A DNA stretch of 55,910 bases from Sphingopyxis granuli NBRC 100800 (GTDB taxonomy: Bacteria; Pseudomonadota; Alphaproteobacteria; Sphingomonadales; Sphingomonadaceae): contig NZ_BCUA01000019.1 in assembly GCF_001591045.1 (NCBI RefSeq), positions 1-55,910 on the forward strand, in the 5' to 3' direction. The notes under the pieces were generated by a model that searched no databases, was not told where the DNA came from, and worked only from the letters and a program-made list of their open reading frames with translations. Below, piece after piece: positions 44,576 through 53,701 of the stretch. The stretch's first letter is position 1, and every line of letters begins with the position of its first letter. A program made the position numbers and the translations under genes.

Positions 44576-45187
44576 TCAGCAGCCCGGCTTCCCGCCCTGT
44601 TCGGCCCAGAAGGTTCCGATCCGCCCAGCGATCAGTTCGGTCGCCAGCGCGCGCGCGGTGTCGCGCGGCAGGCCCAGCGCCTCGGCCATCGGGCCGCCAA
44701 GGTGCGCGTCGCCCATCGCCATCAGCACCAGCGCCAGCGTGTCCTCGTGCATCAGGCGCTTTTCGTGCGCGTCGGGGGCCATGCCGTCGATCAGCCGATG
44801 GATCGCGGCGATGATCGGGTCGAGCGAATCGTCGTTGCCGGTTGCCGCCATCCACGTCGCCAGCGCCCCCGCGCCGCCGCTGTCGAAGGCGTCGAAGGCG
44901 AGGTCGACGATCTCGCGCACGTTGCGCTCACCCGGCGGCGAGGCGGTCATCTTGGCGGCGATCGTGTCACACACCGTTTCGGCCAGATAGGCGGCCAAGG
45001 CCTTTTGCAGGCCCGCCGCGCTGCCGAAATGGTGGAGCAGATTGGCGTGGGTGCGGTCGATGCGTCCCGCCACCGCCTTCAGCGTCACCGCCTGCGGCCC
45101 CAGTTCGATCAATATCTGACGGGCTGCTTCCAATGCGACCGACCGGCTCTCCTCCGGGCTCAGTCGCTTCTTTGCTATTGACACCAC
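44576..45187 (-). CDS. TetR family transcriptional regulator
   Basis: The 203-residue protein has the TetR N-terminal HTH (SVALEAARQILIELGPQAVTLKAVAGRIDRTHANLLHHFGSAAGL, shown in pieces: ARQILIELG, VTLKAVAGRI, THANLLHHFG). The C-terminal ligand domain is typical. Start is GTG at 45187 (second GTG at 45184). AGGA lies 10 bases upstream. The divergent hydrolase gene starts at 45261, 73 bases away, and an inverted repeat AAGTA-N9-TACTT (45191-45209) lies between, so autoregulation and control of the hydrolase are likely. Ligand unknown. Confidence 0.88.
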   Translation of the reverse strand: MVSIAKKRLSPEESRSVALEAARQILIELGPQAVTLKAVAGRIDRTHANLLHHFGSAAGLQKALAAYLAETVCDTIAAKMTASPPGERNVREIVDLAFDAFDSGGAGALATWMAATGNDDSLDPIIAAIHRLIDGMAPDAHEKRLMHEDTLALVLMAMGDAHLGGPMAEALGLPRDTARALATELIAGRIGTFWAEQGGKPGC

Positions 45188-45190
45188 TGT

Positions 45191-45209
45191 AAGTAATTCC
45201 TAGATACTT
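45191..45209. promoter_or_regulatory. Possible TetR operator, AAGTA-N9-TACTT
   Basis: A 5-base inverted repeat with a 9-base spacer lies immediately upstream of the TetR GTG and 51 bases before the hydrolase ATG. This is the typical position for a TetR operator between divergent genes. The arms are short, so chance cannot be excluded. Confidence 0.5.
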
Positions 45210-45260
45210 GCCCCTGAGGCGCCCCCGCGCCTTCACCCCCTATTCGCCGGTGAGGAAGAT

Positions 45261-46151
45261 ATGTCCAGCCTTTCGCTCTCCCCCACGCCGCATGATCTGG
45301 CGATCACCCCGCGCGACATGCGCTTCGGTCGCGACGACCGGCAGGGGCGCTGGTGGCTGAACGGCGATCCGATCGCCTCGACCTTCCACACCGCGCTGTC
45401 GGTGACCTTTCCAAAGGGCGAGGCGATGTTCATCGAGGCGGTGAAAGCCCACCGCGATGGCGTGCCCGACAAGCTGGCGCGCGAGATTCGCGCCTTCACC
45501 CAGCAGGAAGTGATCCACAGCCGCGAGCATGTCGTCTTCAACCGCAAGGCGGAGGAGGCGGGCTACGACCTCTCCGAACTCGAGGCCGATGTCGACGCGG
45601 TGATGGAACTGATCAAGCAGCGACCGCCGATCGTCAACCTGATGGCGACGATCGCGCTCGAACATTATACCGCGATGCTCGCGGCGATCATGCTCAAGGA
45701 TCCCGCCATGTATCAGGGGGCCGAGCCCGAGTGGGGCGCGCTGTGGAAATGGCATGCGATCGAGGAGATCGAGCACAAGGGCGTCGCCTACGACACCTGG
45801 CTTCACGCGACGAAGGACTGGAGCCGCTGGCGGCGCTGGAAGGCGAAGTCGCTGATGATGCTCGTCGTCACGGCGCGCTTCTGGCCGAAGCGCGTCCGCG
45901 GCATGAAGATATTGCTGCGGCAGGACGGGCTGACCGGCTGGCGGGTGACCGCGCGCATCTGGTGGTATCTGCTCGGCAAGCCGGGGGTGCTGCGCAAGAG
46001 CTTTCGGCCCTGGCTCGCCTATTTCATGCCGGGCTTCCACCCCTGGAACCATGACGATCGCGCGCTGATCGGTCGCTATGAGGGTGCTTATGCTGACGCG
46101 CTGATGCCCGCACATTCGTCGGCGGCGCCTGCGGCGGCTGCGGCCGCCTGA
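45261..46151 (+). CDS. Metal-dependent hydrolase, PF10118-type ferritin-like protein
   Basis: The 296-residue protein has the recognisable set FPKGEAMFIEAVKAHRDG, FTQQEVIHSREHVVFN, ALEHYTAMLAAIML and WHAIEEIEHKGVAYDTWLH, in which pairs of Glu and His residues are placed for two metal ions in a four-helix bundle. The family (DUF2236-unrelated, named Metal_hydrol in Pfam, as I recall) is linked to lipid or steroid metabolism in actinobacteria and sphingomonads but the reaction is not settled. It ends in an Ala-rich tail. The TetR divergent gene is its likely regulator. Confidence 0.85.
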   Translation: MSSLSLSPTPHDLAITPRDMRFGRDDRQGRWWLNGDPIASTFHTALSVTFPKGEAMFIEAVKAHRDGVPDKLAREIRAFTQQEVIHSREHVVFNRKAEEAGYDLSELEADVDAVMELIKQRPPIVNLMATIALEHYTAMLAAIMLKDPAMYQGAEPEWGALWKWHAIEEIEHKGVAYDTWLHATKDWSRWRRWKAKSLMMLVVTARFWPKRVRGMKILLRQDGLTGWRVTARIWWYLLGKPGVLRKSFRPWLAYFMPGFHPWNHDDRALIGRYEGAYADALMPAHSSAAPAAAAAA

Positions 46152-46174
46152 AGCGTCGGGCTTTCGCAAGCAGA

Positions 46175-46242
46175 GCGTTTCGCGAAGGCGGCCGGACCGG
46201 TCTTCTCTCTCCCGGTCGTCCGGCTGCCTTCGCGGAAATCGC
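46175..46242. repeat. Long imperfect inverted repeat after the PF10118 gene
   Basis: Arms at 46175-46200 and 46212-46242 (GCGTTTCGCGAAGGCGGCCGG and its complement with small bulges) flank an 11-base loop. It lies 23 bases after the stop and just before the GNAT gene. It may act as a terminator without a T-run. Confidence 0.6.
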
Positions 46243-46295
46243 GGGCTTGCATGACGGCGATTGCCGTCCGCGGCGCGATGCGGCATGGCGCACCC

Positions 46296-46826
46296 ATGAT
46301 CAGCGCTCCTCCCGTCATCGAGACCGACCGCCTGCGCCTGCGCGAGCATCGCCTGTCGGACAAGGATGTCCATATCGCGATGTGGGCCGATCCGCGCGTG
46401 ACGCGCTTCATCGGCGGCGAGCCGCGTGCGCCCGATGTCGCATGGGGCAAGTTCCTGAGCTCTGCCGGGATGTGGCCGGTGCTCGGCTATGGCTATTGGG
46501 TGTTCGCCGACAAGGCGACCGACCGGCTGGTCGGGCAGGGCGGCCTCTCCTATTTCTGCCGCGGCATCGCCGAACTGGAAGGGCAGCCGGAGGCGGGCTG
46601 GGCGTTCGACGCCGACCACTGGGGCATGGGCCTGGGGACGGAGGCGATGCGCGCGGTCCTCGGCTGGGCCGACGCGACGCTCGACGCGGCCGAAGTGCGC
46701 TGCATCATCGATCCCGGCAACGAGGCGTCGGAGCGGGTGGCGGAGAAGCTCGGCTTCCGCCTGATCGGCGACAGCGACGCGCTGGGCCATGTCGTCGCGA
46801 TCTACAGCCGCCCGCGCGGGGGGTAG
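46296..46826 (+). CDS. GNAT-family acetyltransferase (RimJ/RimL-like)
   Basis: The 176-residue protein has VIETDRLRLREHRLSDKD, MWADPRVTRFIGG and the acetyl-CoA loop WGMGLGTEAMRAVLGWA with NEASERVAEKLGF; this is the RimJ/RimL type. It would acetylate an N-terminus or small amine. The start is not certain: 46296 fits the family N-terminus, but no strong ribosome site is visible; in-frame ATG codons also occur at 46251 and 46278. It follows a palindromic repeat. Confidence 0.82.
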   Translation: MISAPPVIETDRLRLREHRLSDKDVHIAMWADPRVTRFIGGEPRAPDVAWGKFLSSAGMWPVLGYGYWVFADKATDRLVGQGGLSYFCRGIAELEGQPEAGWAFDADHWGMGLGTEAMRAVLGWADATLDAAEVRCIIDPGNEASERVAEKLGFRLIGDSDALGHVVAIYSRPRGG

Positions 46827-46837
46827 CCCCGCTTTCG

Positions 46838-46972
46838 TCATTGCGAGCGTAGCGAAGCGAGCCAGAGCGGGTTTCGCCTGCTTCATGCTGGCAAGGGGCC
46901 GTTCCCCGGCGCAAGCCGGCGCCCACGCGAGGCAGCGCCAAGCTATCAGGACCCCGGCTTGCGCCGGGGAAC
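46838..46972. repeat. ATTGCGAGCG-type half repeat and perfect 19-base inverted repeat
   Basis: At 46838-46860 is CGTCATTGCGAGCGTAGCGA, half of a repeat family also seen at 51140. At 46901-46919 and 46954-46972 are perfect 19-base inverted arms (GTTCCCCGGCGCAAGCCGG and complement). The gap between the GNAT gene and the nfeD-like gene holds no gene. The window's last 17 bases (55894-55910, GTTCCCCGGCGAAAGCC) are the start of another copy of this arm. Confidence 0.85.
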
Positions 46973-47065
46973 AGGGGTCACGAATGCTGACACAAATTCA
47001 GCACGACGGAAAAAGGATAATGCGGAAACCGGAATTCCTGCAGATCGCAGGCCGTCGACGCGGTT

Positions 47066-47512
47066 TCAGGCCGGTTCCACCACCAGCACGCCGCCATCGG
47101 CGCTGACGACGCGGACCTTGGCGCCCTCGGCGGCGTCGGGGCCATGGACCGGCCATTCGCCGTCGCCGACCTTCGCGCGGCCGCGGCCGTCCTCGATCGC
47201 CCGCGTCACGGTCAGTACCTCGCCGACCAGCCGCCCGGCGCGCTGGTTGAGGTGGGGATCGGCGGACGCGATCGGGTTGGCCTTCAGCCAGCGCCGCGCT
47301 GTGTAGAGCACGATGAACGACAGTACCGCGAAGATGCCGAGCTGCAGCGGCACCGAGATCGGCACGATCCAGGCGACGACCCCGGTGACGATCGCCGCGG
47401 CACCCAGCCAGATGAGGAAAAAGCCCGGCGCGACGATCTCCGCCGCGGCAAGCAGCACGCCGAGCGACAGCCACACCCAATGCGGGTCCATGTGCGACAG
47501 CCAGCCCGGCAT
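47066..47512 (-). CDS. NfeD-like membrane protein
   Basis: The 148-residue protein has about three to four transmembrane helices in the first 75 residues (LSLGVLLAAAEIVAPGFFLIWLG; ITVPLQLGIFAVLSFIVLY-like segment) and a C-terminal small beta-barrel (GRAKVGDGEWPVHGPD). NfeD proteins partner SPFH proteins in membrane microdomains. The gene starts one base after the SPFH gene stop at 47514 on the reverse strand, so the pair is an operon. Confidence 0.9.
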   Translation of the reverse strand: MPGWLSHMDPHWVWLSLGVLLAAAEIVAPGFFLIWLGAAAIVTGVVAWIVPISVPLQLGIFAVLSFIVLYTARRWLKANPIASADPHLNQRAGRLVGEVLTVTRAIEDGRGRAKVGDGEWPVHGPDAAEGAKVRVVSADGGVLVVEPA

Positions 47513-47513
47513 G

Positions 47514-48425
47514 TCAGGCGCCCTTGCGTTCGATGGCGTCGCGCGCCAGTTCGCCAATGCCGCCGAGCGTGCCGATCAGCTGCGTCGCCTCGACCGGGAA
47601 GAGGATCGTCTTGCTGTTCGGGCTGGTCGCGAACTGGCTGACCGCCTCGACATATTTCTGCGCGACGAAATAGTTGATCGCCTGCGCGTTGCCGCTGGCG
47701 ATCGCGTCCGACACCATCTGCGTCGCCTTCGCCTCTGCCTCCGCCTCGCGCTCGCGCGCCTCGGCGTCGCGGAAGGCGGCTTCGCGGCGCCCTTCGGCCT
47801 GCAAGATCTGGCCCTGCTTCTCGCCCTCGGCGCGCAGAATCTCCGACGCGCGCAGGCCCTCGGCCTCGAGGATCGCGGCGCGCTTTTCGCGCTCGGCCTT
47901 CATCTGCCGCGCCATCGCGTTCGAGATGTCTGCGGGCGGGCGGATGTCCTTGATCTCGACGCGGGTGATCTTGACCCCCCAGGGCGTCGTCGCGTCGTCG
48001 ACGACATGCAGCAGCCGCGTGTTGATCTCGTCGCGCTTCGACAGCGTCTCGTCGAGGTCCATCGACCCCATCACGGTGCGCAGGTTGGTCGTCGTCAGGT
48101 TCATGATCGACAGGTAGAGGTCGCTGACTTCATAGGCGGCCTTGGCGGCGTCGAGCACCTGGAAGAAGACGACGCCGTCGACCGCGACCATCGCATTGTC
48201 CTTGGTGATGATTTCCTGCCCCGGAATGTCGAGCACCTGCTCCATCATGTTCACCTTGCGCCCGACGCGGTCGAAGATCGGCATGATGAAGTTGAGCCCG
48301 GGCTGGGCGGTGTGCGTGTAGCGGCCGAAGCGCTCGATCGTATAGGCATAGCCCTGCCGCACGGGCGTCAGCGCCCAGACGAGGAACACCAGCGCCAGAA
48401 CCACCAGTGCGAGTGCGAATTCCAT
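47514..48425 (-). CDS. SPFH/band-7 protein (QmcA/stomatin-like)
   Basis: The 303-residue protein has an N-terminal anchor ([19 protein letters not shown]) and the SPFH domain: [51 protein letters not shown] and [12 protein letters not shown], then a long Glu/Ala/Arg coiled coil ([20 protein letters not shown]). It forms membrane-associated oligomers that organise lipids and proteases. It is coupled to nfeD. Confidence 0.93.
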   Translation of the reverse strand: MEFALALVVLALVFLVWALTPVRQGYAYTIERFGRYTHTAQPGLNFIMPIFDRVGRKVNMMEQVLDIPGQEIITKDNAMVAVDGVVFFQVLDAAKAAYEVSDLYLSIMNLTTTNLRTVMGSMDLDETLSKRDEINTRLLHVVDDATTPWGVKITRVEIKDIRPPADISNAMARQMKAEREKRAAILEAEGLRASEILRAEGEKQGQILQAEGRREAAFRDAEAREREAEAEAKATQMVSDAIASGNAQAINYFVAQKYVEAVSQFATSPNSKTILFPVEATQLIGTLGGIGELARDAIERKGA

Positions 48426-48492
48426 CGGTCGTCCCTCCTGCAAATCCTTTCCCTTATTGCGGCAATGGCGCGGGTGCGCCACAGAAAAGCGC

Positions 48493-49299
48493 ATGATCGA
48501 CTTTGCTCCCCGCTCGCTGCTCTACGTTCCCGCCTCCAACGCGCGCGCGCTCGAAAAGGCGCGCGGGCTTGCCGCCGACATGCTGATCGTCGACCTGGAG
48601 GATGCGGTGCCGGCGGACCGCAAGGCGGAAGCGCGCGAGGCGATGCGCGCCGCGGTCGCCGCGGGCTTTCCCGGCAAGCGCGTCGCGGTGCGGATCAACG
48701 GGACCGGCAGCGCGCATCAGGCGGCCGATCTCGATGCGCTCGCCGGGCTGGCGCTCGACGCGGTGGTGCTGCCCAAGGTCGATGCACCCTCCGATCTCGC
48801 TCTCGCGCGCGGACTCGGCCTGCCGCTGTTCGCGATGATCGAGACGCCCGCCGCCATCTATGCCGCGCGCGACATCGCCGCCGACCCGGCGACGCACGGG
48901 CTGATCGCCGGGCTCAACGACCTCGCGCACGAGTTGAAGCTTCCCGACGGGACCGATCGCGGCGCAATGAGCCACGCGATCCAGGCGATCGTGCTCGCCG
49001 CGCGGGCCGAAGGCGGCTGGTGCTTCGACGGCGTCTATAACGCCATCGACGATGCGGCGGGCTTTGCGGCCGAGGCGGCCGACGGGCGGCGGCTCGGCTT
49101 CGACGGCAAGACGCTGATCCACCCGACACAAGTCGATCCGTGCAACGCCGCCTTCGCTCCGTCGCCGCGTGAGATCGTCGCCGCCGAGGCGCTCGTCGCA
49201 GCCGCGACCGGCGGGGCGCAGCGACACGAAGGACGGATGATCGAGGACATGCACGTTGCTGCGGCACGGGCGTTGCTAGAGCGGGCGGGGCGCGGATAG
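48493..49299 (+). CDS. HpcH/HpaI aldolase/CitE-like lyase
   Basis: The 268-residue protein has [36 protein letters not shown] (metal-binding Glu and Asp), [15 protein letters not shown] and MIETPAAIY, the TIM-barrel layout of CitE-like lyases acting on citramalyl-CoA, malyl-CoA or similar. The catalytic Arg of the RINGTGS loop is present. Start 48493 follows AAAGCGC poorly, so confidence in the start is moderate. Divergent from the SPFH gene, 67 bases away. Confidence 0.88.
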   Translation: MIDFAPRSLLYVPASNARALEKARGLAADMLIVDLEDAVPADRKAEAREAMRAAVAAGFPGKRVAVRINGTGSAHQAADLDALAGLALDAVVLPKVDAPSDLALARGLGLPLFAMIETPAAIYAARDIAADPATHGLIAGLNDLAHELKLPDGTDRGAMSHAIQAIVLAARAEGGWCFDGVYNAIDDAAGFAAEAADGRRLGFDGKTLIHPTQVDPCNAAFAPSPREIVAAEALVAAATGGAQRHEGRMIEDMHVAAARALLERAGRG

Positions 49300-49301
49300 G
49301 A

Positions 49302-49491
49302 GATTCGCGCAGAGGCGCAGAGATCGCGGAGGGTTCAGGCCGACAGGCTTCCTCATTCCGCGACCTCGGTTCGAAATCTGCGGTTGAGAGAAATAGCTGC
49401 GGCGCGGAAAAGGCTATTTCTCCATACCTCCGTGTCTCCGCGTGAATCCTGTCATGCGACCACCTGTTCTCCCCTCCCGCTTGCGGGAGGG
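49302..49491. repeat. Cluster of palindromic repeats after the CitE-like gene
   Basis: GATTCGCGCAGAGGCGCAGA near 49302-49332 recurs inverted and diverged at 49427-49448. Inside is a perfect 10-base inverted repeat GAGAAATAGC (49388-49397) with GCTATTTCTC (49423-49432). At 49472-49491 is a CCCTCCCGC-TT-GCGGGAGGG hairpin, a family also seen near 7992 and 40945. This 290-base gap has no gene. Confidence 0.75.
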
Positions 49492-49589
49492 GAGGCAGGT
49501 TTTTGCGGCCAAGATGACCTGCCGATGCCTTTCGTCGTTCGACGAACGCGCCTTGCCTGCCCGGGGCGGGCATGCCATGCGGCGCATCC

Positions 49590-51089
49590 ATGAAAACGCC
49601 GAAATTCCGCGCCGCGCTTGCCGCCGTGGCGCTTGTCGCCCTTGCTGTCCCCGCCGCCCAGGCCAGGGACGATGCGCCGGTCACCGAGATCGAACTTGCC
49701 AATCATATCCGCACCCTGTCGGGCGACGCCTTCGAGGGGCGCGCGCCGGGGACCGGAGGCGAAGCGCGCGCCATCGCCTATATCGTCGGCGAGTGGGCGA
49801 AGGCGGGGCTGAATCCGGTGCAGGGTAGCGCCACCCCCTGGCTCCAGCCGGTTCCGCTGGTCGAGACGCAGGCCACGGGAAGCCAGGCGCATTTCAAGGT
49901 GCGCGGGCGCGATTTTGCGATCGAGGAGGATGGCGTCATCCTGACCGGCCGCGATGCCGCGGCGTCGCTGTCGGACCTGCCGGCGGTCTTCGTCGGCTAT
50001 GGCGTCGACGGCGAAGGCCGGGTCAACGCCGACGTGCGCGGCAAGCTGGCGATGATGCTGATGGGCAATGCGCCGTTCGGCGACGACCTGCCGCGCTATC
50101 GCGAACGGCGTCAGCTGCTCGCCGATGCGGGCGCCTCGGCGGTGCTGGTGATCGCGACCGACGCGCTGCCCTGGGCACAGCTTCGCGATGCGCTGGGCAG
50201 TCGGACGACGCGCCTCGCTGACGCGAAGGCCGGCCCGCCGATTGGCGGCTTCCTGTCGCTCGAGGCGAGCGACGCCCTGTTCGCCAAGGCGGGGGAGGAT
50301 GGCGCGGCGGCGCGGGCGGCAGCCGGGGCGGCCGACTTTCGCGGGCTGGCGCTGCCGGTCACGGCCGACCTGTCGGCGACGGCGACCGTCCGCAGCTTCG
50401 ACAGCCATAATATCATCGCGAAGCTGCCGGGCGCAAAACCCGACGGCAAGGCGGTGCTGTTCCTCGGCCATTGGGATCATCTGGGCATCTGCGCGCCCGA
50501 AGGGGCGGCCGACCGCATCTGCAACGGTGCGGTCGACAATGCGAGCGGCATCGCGGTGCTGATCGCGGTCGCCCGGCGGCTTGCCAAGGGACCGCGCGCC
50601 GACCGCGACATCTATTTCATGGCGACGACGGCGGAGGAGAAGGGGCTGCTCGGCGCGCGCTGGTTCGCCGATCATCCGGTGCTGCCGCTGACCGACATCA
50701 CCGTCGCGCTCAACATCGACACTATCGCCGTCTCGCCGCGCGGCACGCCCGTCGCGACGATCGGTCGCGGGCGCCCCGCCCACGACGCGCTGGTGCGCGA
50801 GGTCGCGTCCGCGCTCGGCCGCACGATCGACGACGATGGAGAGGCCGACCCCTTCATCCAGCGGCAGGACGGCTGGGCGCTCGGTGCCAAGGGCGTGCCG
50901 TCGCTGATGGTGGGGGGCAGCTTTTCGGACATGGGGCTGCTGGAGGCGTTTCTGGAAAGCGACTACCACGGACCCGGCGACGAATTTTCGGACAAGGTGC
51001 CGCTGGGCGGCGCGGCCGAGGATGCCGACCTGCACGTCGCGCTGGGGCGGGCCTTTGCCGATACCAAGCGGTGGCCGGGGACGAATTAG
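49590..51089 (+). CDS. M28-family metallopeptidase, exported
   Basis: The 499-residue protein has a signal peptide (AALAAVALVALAVPAAQA), a PA-type inserted domain (about 120-200, AVFVGYGVDGEG...VRGKLAMMLMG), and the M28 metal set: LGHWDHLG (His, Asp), NGAVDNASGIAVL (Asp), TTAEEKGLLG (Glu-Glu), and later NIDTI (Asp) and YHGPGDEF (His). It is a zinc aminopeptidase or similar acting outside the cytoplasm. Start 49590 gives MKTPKFRAALAAV; upstream the repeat cluster holds no promoter I can see. Confidence 0.9.
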   Translation: MKTPKFRAALAAVALVALAVPAAQARDDAPVTEIELANHIRTLSGDAFEGRAPGTGGEARAIAYIVGEWAKAGLNPVQGSATPWLQPVPLVETQATGSQAHFKVRGRDFAIEEDGVILTGRDAAASLSDLPAVFVGYGVDGEGRVNADVRGKLAMMLMGNAPFGDDLPRYRERRQLLADAGASAVLVIATDALPWAQLRDALGSRTTRLADAKAGPPIGGFLSLEASDALFAKAGEDGAAARAAAGAADFRGLALPVTADLSATATVRSFDSHNIIAKLPGAKPDGKAVLFLGHWDHLGICAPEGAADRICNGAVDNASGIAVLIAVARRLAKGPRADRDIYFMATTAEEKGLLGARWFADHPVLPLTDITVALNIDTIAVSPRGTPVATIGRGRPAHDALVREVASALGRTIDDDGEADPFIQRQDGWALGAKGVPSLMVGGSFSDMGLLEAFLESDYHGPGDEFSDKVPLGGAAEDADLHVALGRAFADTKRWPGTN

Positions 51090-51139
51090 TGCATCGAGTC
51101 TTGATCTGAGATGATGCTGACTGAACGTACGCCGCTCTC

Positions 51140-51220
51140 GTCATTGCGAGCGGCAAAGCCGCGCGGCAATCCAGAGTAGACGTAAACTACCATGGATTGC
51201 TTCGCTCCGTTCACAATGAC
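51140..51220. repeat. Inverted repeat of the CATTGCGAGCG family
   Basis: GTCATTGCGAGCGGCAAAGC... at 51140-51173 pairs imperfectly with its inverted copy TGGATTGCTTCGCTCC... at 51193-51220 around AGAGTAGACGTAAACTACCA. It lies between the M28 gene and the convergent DAHP synthase gene. Confidence 0.8.
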
Positions 51221-51293
51221 GCACCGGACAATCGAAAACCATCGCCCTGCGAAAGCCGCGGCCGCTGGCTGACGGGCGCGAGATCGTGCGTGG

Positions 51294-51311
51294 CCCCGGC
51301 TTTCGCCGGGG
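51294..51311. terminator. CCCCGGC-TTTC-GCCGGGG hairpin before the end of the DAHP synthase gene
   Basis: A perfect 7-bp GC stem lies 14 bases past the stop of the DAHP synthase gene when read on the reverse strand. No T-run follows. It belongs to the same family as the arms at 46901-46972 but may also stop transcription from both sides. Confidence 0.5.
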
Positions 51312-51324
51312 CGACGTTTATCTA

Positions 51325-52698
51325 TCAGGCCGCCTGCTTCGCCCGGTCGGCCATTTCCTGGTTCAGCATCTCGGCCAGCAGGAACGCCAGTTCCAGCGAC
51401 TGCCCGGCGTTGAGGCGTGGGTCGCAGTGGGTGTGATAGCGGTCGGCGAGGTCCATCTGGGTCACGTCCATCGCGCCGCCGGTGCATTCGGTGACGTTCT
51501 GGCCGGTCATCTCGATGTGGATGCCACTGCCGTGCGTTCCCTCGGCGCGGTGGACGGCGAAGAAGCCGCGCACCTCTGCCAGGATGCGTTCGAACGGGCG
51601 CGTCTTGTAGCCGGTCGAAGTCTTGATGACATTGCCGTGCATCGGGTCGCACGACCAGACGACGGGGTGACCCGATTCCTTCACCGCGCGCACCAGCTTC
51701 GGCAGATGCGCTTCGATCTTGTCGTGACCATAGCGGGTGATCAGCGTCATCCGCCCCGGCACATGGTTCGGGTTGAGCGTGTCGAGCAGCCGCAGCAGCG
51801 CGTCGGGCTCCAGCGTCGGGCCGCATTTCATGCCGACCGGATTGCCGATGCCGCGCAGATATTCGATATGCGCCGACCCCTCGAAGCGGGTGCGGTCGCC
51901 GACCCACAGCATGTGCGCCGACGTGTCGTACCAGCCGCCGGTCAGGCTGTCCTGCCGGGTGAGCGCCTGCTCATAGGGAAGCAGCAGCGCCTCGTGGCTG
52001 GTGTAGAAGCTGGTGCCCTTGATCTGCGGGACCGTTTCGGGCGTCACGCCGCACGCCTCCATGAAAGCGAGCGCCTCGGAAATGCGCGCGGCGGTTTCCT
52101 GATATTTCTTGGCCCATGGACTGCGGTCCATGAAATCGTGCGTCCAGGCGTTGACCTGATGCAGGTTCGCATAGCCGCCGTGCGCGAAGGCGCGCAGCAG
52201 GTTGAGCGTCGCCGCTGCCTGGCTGTAGGCGCGGACCATGCGCCGCGGGTCGGGCTCGCGCCCCACCGCCTCGAACGCGATGTCGTTGATGATGTCGCCG
52301 CGATAGCTCGGCAGCTCGACGCCGTTCACCTCTTCCATATCGGTCGAGCGCGGCTTGGCGAACTGACCCGCCATGCGGCCGACTTTCACCACCGGCACCT
52401 TCGATGCGAAGGTCAGCACGACTGCCATCTGGAGCAGGACGCGGAAGGTGTCGCGGATGTTGTTCGGATGGAATTCGGCGAAGCTTTCGGCGCAATCGCC
52501 GCCCTGCAGCAGGAACGCCTTGCCTTCGACCGCCCGCGCGAGTTCGTCCGTCAGCGCCCGCGCCTCGCCCGCGAATACCAGCGGCGGATAGCTCGCGAGC
52601 TCGCGCTCGGCCGCGTCCAGCGCGGCCTCGTCGGCGTAGGTCGGAAGCTGGCGCGCCTCGTGCGAGCGCCAGCTATGCGGTTGCCATGGTTGCGTCAT
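51325..52698 (-). CDS. aroG: 3-deoxy-7-phosphoheptulonate synthase, class II
   Basis: The 457-residue enzyme has the class II (plant-like) DAHP synthase signatures: [75 protein letters not shown] and [16 protein letters not shown]. It condenses phosphoenolpyruvate and erythrose-4-phosphate in the first step of the shikimate pathway. Start 52698 ([15 protein letters not shown]) matches the family; the ribosome site is weak. Divergent from the cyclic-nucleotide-binding-like gene across 251 bases. Confidence 0.95.
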   Translation of the reverse strand: MTQPWQPHSWRSHEARQLPTYADEAALDAAERELASYPPLVFAGEARALTDELARAVEGKAFLLQGGDCAESFAEFHPNNIRDTFRVLLQMAVVLTFASKVPVVKVGRMAGQFAKPRSTDMEEVNGVELPSYRGDIINDIAFEAVGREPDPRRMVRAYSQAAATLNLLRAFAHGGYANLHQVNAWTHDFMDRSPWAKKYQETAARISEALAFMEACGVTPETVPQIKGTSFYTSHEALLLPYEQALTRQDSLTGGWYDTSAHMLWVGDRTRFEGSAHIEYLRGIGNPVGMKCGPTLEPDALLRLLDTLNPNHVPGRMTLITRYGHDKIEAHLPKLVRAVKESGHPVVWSCDPMHGNVIKTSTGYKTRPFERILAEVRGFFAVHRAEGTHGSGIHIEMTGQNVTECTGGAMDVTQMDLADRYHTHCDPRLNAGQSLELAFLLAEMLNQEMADRAKQAA

Positions 52699-52949
52699 CT
52701 TTTGCGTCTTCTGCTTCCAAAATCGAATCTCGCGCGCCGCCTTGGCTCGGATGGGCCAGGGAAGCAAGGACGGGAAATTAGCATCATCGGCCCATTTATG
52801 CACCCGCGCTTTTCTTGCGCCGCGGAAACTGGTAATTTGCTGCGGTTTCGGCAGGCGCGATCGGGGGCGCGCCGCCGCGCGCCGTTCGGAAATTGGTAAC
52901 CGTTTCATACCTAAGGGTCTCGACGGGACCACAACGCGAAACGAAGGTT
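52699..52949. promoter_or_regulatory. 251-base divergent promoter region with a 13-base direct repeat
   Basis: CGGAAACTGGTAA at 52823-52835 and CGGAAATTGGTAA at 52887-52899 differ at one position and are 64 bases apart. A related GGGAAATTAGCAT occurs near 52774. These could be sites of a regulator shared by aroG and the membrane sensor gene. The rest has no gene. Confidence 0.45.
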
Positions 52950-53624
52950 ATGGCACACTTCGATTCCGCCTGGTTCGGCTATGCCGCCCTGTTGTTGCTG
53001 CTCGCGACAGGCTTTGCCGTCCGCATCGATCATGTGCGGATCGGAATCGCGCTGGCGGCGCTGCTCGCCCTGCCGATGGCGCTGTTCGGGCGAGGCCCCA
53101 GCGGCGTGGCCCTGCTCCTCGCGCTGCTCGCGCTCATCAACCTGGGTCTCGGCCTTCGCGGCTGGATCCGCGACACGCGAATCGCTTTCTCGCCCGAGGA
53201 GCAGCAGTTGCGCCAGTTGCATTTCGGCGGCCTTGGTCCCGTCGAGGCGCGGCGCCTGATCGACCAGGGGCACTGGATTTCGGCGCGCCGCGGCGAGGTG
53301 CTGATCCGCGAGAACGAGGCCGTCCCCAGCCTCTTCTATCTGGCGGAGGGAGAAGCGGCGATCCAGCGCGACGGCGCCGATGTCGGCCTGCTGTCCGACG
53401 GTGCGCTGATCGGCGAGGCGACGGTGCTCGATGGGGCGAATGCGACGGGGACGGTGACGCTGGCCACCCGGGCCCGCCTGTGGTTCGTGCCCGCCGAGGC
53501 GCTGCGATCCTATCTCGCGGCGAATCCGGGGATCGCGGCGGCGTTGCACGAGGGCTTCGCGCGCGCCCTGCGCGGCAAATTGGCGAGCGCGAACACTCGC
53601 CTTGCCGACCGGACGCCGCTATGA
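52950..53624 (+). CDS. Membrane protein with a cyclic-nucleotide-binding-like domain
   Basis: The 224-residue protein has about three N-terminal hydrophobic helices (YAALLLLLATGFAV, IALAALLALPMALFG, ALLLALLALINLGLG) and a C-terminal jelly-roll domain (about 105-215) with LIDQGHWISARRGEVLIREN, LFYLAEGEAAIQRDG and GALIGEATVLDGANATGTV, as in CRP-type nucleotide-binding domains. It lacks the Arg-Ser-Ala binding loop that would fit cAMP well, and has no HTH. The layout resembles Popeye-like proteins. Ligand unknown. Start 52950 has GAAGG very close, so an upstream TTG at 52893 is possible. Confidence 0.8.
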   Translation: MAHFDSAWFGYAALLLLLATGFAVRIDHVRIGIALAALLALPMALFGRGPSGVALLLALLALINLGLGLRGWIRDTRIAFSPEEQQLRQLHFGGLGPVEARRLIDQGHWISARRGEVLIRENEAVPSLFYLAEGEAAIQRDGADVGLLSDGALIGEATVLDGANATGTVTLATRARLWFVPAEALRSYLAANPGIAAALHEGFARALRGKLASANTRLADRTPL

Positions 53625-53701
53625 CCCGGAACCGCGCGCTCATGGCAAACGCTGCAGGCTGAATAACGCGCTGTTCCAATTTGAAATTTGAAGGTGTGAA
53701 A

